Assembly: GCA_005880915.1 (NCBI GenBank)
Contig: VBIW01000042.1
Location: 47,255-111,254 of the forward strand
Origin: Chloroflexota bacterium
GTDB lineage: Bacteria; Chloroflexota; Dormibacteria; Dormibacterales; Dormibacteraceae
Direction of reading: 5' to 3'
DNA length: 64,000 nt
Part shown: positions 63,101-64,000 of the stretch, one piece after another
Layout of the letters: the number at the start of each line of letters is the position of its first letter
How positions within the stretch are numbered: position 1 is the stretch's first letter
Made by a program: the position numbers and the translations under genes
The notes under the pieces: model-generated
What the model saw: only the letters and a program-made list of their open reading frames with translations
Databases searched by the model: none
What the model was told of the DNA's origin: nothing

Positions 63101-63792
63101 ATTCAGCCGACGCGCCGCAGAACAAAGCGCTGTGCCGCGCTGCGCTGCGCGCGGAGCTGGGGCTGGAGGACCTGAACAAGCCGCTGTGCGCGATCGTCTC
63201 GCGCTTTTACGACGTGAAGGGTTTCGACCTGATCGAGCAGGCGATGCCGGAGCTCGTCCAGCTCGGCATCCAGATCGTGGTGATCGGAACCGGTGACCGG
63301 CGCTACGAGGACATGTTCCGGCGGTGGGCGTCTGAGCTCCCGCACCAGGTCGCCGTCTCCGTCGGCTTCGACGCGGCGCTGGCGCAGCGGATCTACGCGG
63401 GCGCTGACATGCTGTGGATGCCGTCGCGGTTTGAGCCCGGCGGCCTGGCCCAGCTGATCGCGTTGCGCTACGGGACGATCCCGGTCGTCCGTGCTACGGG
63501 CGGTCTCGCGGACACGATTCGGGACTACGACCCGGTCACGCAGACGGGCAATGGGTTTCGGTTCGGACCATACGACGCGTGGCAGTTCTTCGCAGCGGTT
63601 GTGCGCGGGGCGGAGAACTTCCGCCATCCGGCCGTGTGGAGCTGGTTGATCCAGCACGCCATGAAGGAGGATGTCTCCTGGTCGCGGTCGGCGCAGAAAT
63701 ACCTCCAGCTCTACCTGGCTGCGATGGCCTCGCGGCGAGAACGCCGCGGGGTGGCGCCCGCAAGCGCATCACCAGCCCCAGTCGGGGAGTAA
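60115..63792 (+). CDS. Fusion protein: GH57 glycosidase plus GT5 glycogen synthase
   Basis: This 1225-residue protein joins two opposing activities. Residues 1-530 form a GH57 domain with HMHQPYY, HPILPL, the nucleophile Glu264 in WPSEMAVGE, Asp369 in IALDGENAWEF and LHTGSWIGAS. Residues about 560-720 resemble the beta-rich tail of glucodextranase-type enzymes. From Lys731 a complete GT5 synthase follows, with the ADP-glucose loop FAKLGGVSDVAASL (Lys747), IVSRFYDVKGFDLI and the catalytic segment RFEPGGLAQLIALRYG. The single frame is uninterrupted. It would let one polypeptide extend and trim or branch an alpha-glucan. No signal peptide. The gene ends the operon, right beside an insertion sequence. 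Confidence 0.92.
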   Translation: MKALNVAFVWHMHQPYYKDDLTSTYLLPWVRLRSAKDYYKMPALLDGYPKVRATFNLVPSLLAQIEDYGKEESVDLFLNLSKRAAADLKGEERDFVLRWMRESPRALRVQQSPRYLELASRAVDAQFTTTDIRDLQVWFNLAWCDPVWVEQDARLAELKRKDRDFTEEDKTILFGAQLERIRSVVPKYRELAERGQAELTFSPYYHPILPLICHVDSARSANPQIQLPERHFSHREDAERQIELGMGLFERMLGRRPKGMWPSEMAVGEAVIGLTEKAKLDWMISDEEVLARSLEGHFNRDEHLYQPKRIAREGGTVSMVFRDSQLSNVIGFDYQRMSSVDAARDLMGRLRRIRDVQGDRDFLAVIALDGENAWEFYPRDGHDFLNALYTELESSSDVVTTTVSDFLAEHPPQQQLHHLHTGSWIGASLDTWIGDPEHNVAWDLLAETRDWLDAQSQQRPRDSQQAALAWREILITEGSDWFWWFSRKHDSGMDPIWDNQFRLHLRNVYKLMGARAPARLFQPIIKRAPTPERGVPSAVISPASKHDPAWAQAGYYLVGSGFGALHRPAGVVERVYYGNDDEKMYFRIDSPRSASELEQQKIEFWLYISGPPALDGKGDLELPLPKTAMTDLGFEPSYVVRITPRAQAGKVTVARVLEPQTRAITDASWDVEDPFAIAIPFGRIGKHVGDALELALVVSREGRDIEIAPPSGGLGLRVPGQTRAVEVANAKHLKVLVATAELAPFAKLGGVSDVAASLSKELRRLGHDVRVVLPRYRQVDIGRYGLRAIADVQVPLGTDRMPATIFEGRLGEMVVYFIDCPPLYDRDGMFGFGDDDARTVYFCRAVLEMLPALDFFPDVIHVHDWFGALIPNLLDRVYDSEPYADIASTLTIHNLSAQGVFGFGALMLAGLQEWGLIRLGIPGLDNVVNLLGRGVHFADVVNTVSERYAKEIQTPEYGEGLDELLRRNTQKLHGILNGIDYEIFDPQRDPNIPHHYSADAPQNKALCRAALRAELGLEDLNKPLCAIVSRFYDVKGFDLIEQAMPELVQLGIQIVVIGTGDRRYEDMFRRWASELPHQVAVSVGFDAALAQRIYAGADMLWMPSRFEPGGLAQLIALRYGTIPVVRATGGLADTIRDYDPVTQTGNGFRFGPYDAWQFFAAVVRGAENFRHPAVWSWLIQHAMKEDVSWSRSAQKYLQLYLAAMASRRERRGVAPASASPAPVGE

Positions 63793-63793
63793 A

Positions 63794-64000
63794 CAATGAG
63801 AGGAAACCCGGAGGCGGTCTCATGCGGTGGTAGCACCACTCGCCGCTGACGATTGTTCCAGGAACTCGGCCAGTCTCTGGGTTGGTGAGCGCCAGCCCAG
63901 AGTTTGCCGGGGACGACCATTGAGCTGGTGGGCGACTCGATCAAGCTCTTCTTGAGTCACGCGGGCCAGGCTGCGACCCTTTGGAAAGTACTGGCGCAGG
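63794..64000 (-). mobile_element. IS30-family insertion sequence (partial, cut by window end)
   Basis: An IS30-type transposase end and its flank fill the last 207 bases. The outer end lies within a few bases of the stop codon of the GH57-GT5 gene; the likely terminal inverted repeat begins around ACAATGAGAGGAAACCCGG. The other end is beyond the window, so target duplication cannot be checked. Confidence 0.7.
63820..64000 (-). CDS. IS30-family transposase (C-terminal part)
   Basis: The minus strand has 59 codons before a TGA at 63820-63822. They read LRQYFPKGRSLARVTQEELD, then RVAHQLNGRPRQTLGWRSPTQRLAEFL, which is the conserved C-terminal end of IS30-family DDE transposases (YFPKG, LN-RPR-TLGW). 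The catalytic Glu lies upstream, outside the window. The reading frame is intact as far as can be seen. Confidence 0.88.
   Translation of the reverse strand, partial: LRQYFPKGRSLARVTQEELDRVAHQLNGRPRQTLGWRSPTQRLAEFLEQSSAASGATTA

Overview
The window is GC-rich, densely coded chromosomal DNA from a free-living bacterium. GTG and TTG starts are common, and many genes overlap by four bases (ATGA or GTGA). Several features point away from Proteobacteria and typical Actinobacteria: a short HisG with a separate HisZ, an argCJBD-R-GH order, a Gram-positive-type LexA box ahead of an imuA-imuB-dnaE2 cassette, type III pantothenate kinase, and GH57/GT5 glycogen enzymes. My best guess is a deep Terrabacteria lineage in or near Chloroflexota/Dormibacterota. 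This is an inference from gene content and was not tested with a phylogeny.

Layout. 1-4 kb (minus strand): branched-chain amino-acid ABC transport (start of livM, livH, two tandem lipoprotein binding proteins). 4.3-5.2 kb: a TPR protein with an acidic tail. 5.2-10.7 kb: histidine operon hisZ-G-D-B-H-F-I, with no hisA, hisE or hisC here. 10.8-18.0 kb: arginine operon argC-J-B-D-R-G-H without argF, with a candidate ArgR operator in front. 18.0-24.3 kb: coaX, a GAF/HD-GYP signalling protein, a metallo-beta-lactamase-fold hydrolase, lysS, serS and tRNA-Ser(UGA). 24.3-31.3 kb: small and membrane proteins, an M29 aminopeptidase, DUF4173, DUF2087, SIMPL and DUF2277 proteins, and an Fpg-type glycosylase divergent from clpB. 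31.3-38.7 kb: clpB, a secreted TAP-like hydrolase, small proteins, tRNA-Ser(GCU) and a GH15 glucoamylase. 38.8-47.9 kb: an unknown protein, a MoeB/ThiF-like enzyme, LarE, glycerol kinase, a PMT-type mannosyltransferase with a membrane partner, a second large membrane protein, and DUF1003. 48.1-53.5 kb (minus strand): the SOS mutagenesis operon imuA-imuB-DUF6504-dnaE2. 53.6-56.5 kb: an FAD amine oxidase, a 24-residue Lys/Ala-rich peptide gene with its own terminator, and two alpha/beta hydrolases. 56.5-63.8 kb: a tightly packed five-gene polysaccharide operon ending in a 1225-residue fusion of a GH57 glycosidase with a GT5 glycogen synthase. The window closes inside an IS30-family element.

Non-coding layer. 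A REP-like palindromic repeat (CCTCCCCA-loop-TGGGGAGG plus a GGCGC-rich arm) occurs at five loci between 30 and 56 kb; one copy forms the 3' end of imuB and another supplies the ribosome-binding site of an oxidase gene. A second repeat family occurs near 4.2 and 45.3 kb. A third, 69-bp repeat flanks a membrane-protein gene at 24.3-24.9 kb. Palindromes centred on GGCGCC cluster upstream of the DUF1003 gene and also sit as a perfect 21-bp duplication between hisH and hisF.

How the genes work together. The his and arg operons, livHKM, coaX and the synthetases are housekeeping. The GH15, GH57, GT4 and GH57-GT5 genes suggest an elaborate storage or compatible-solute glucan metabolism. The imu/dnaE2 cassette provides inducible translesion synthesis.
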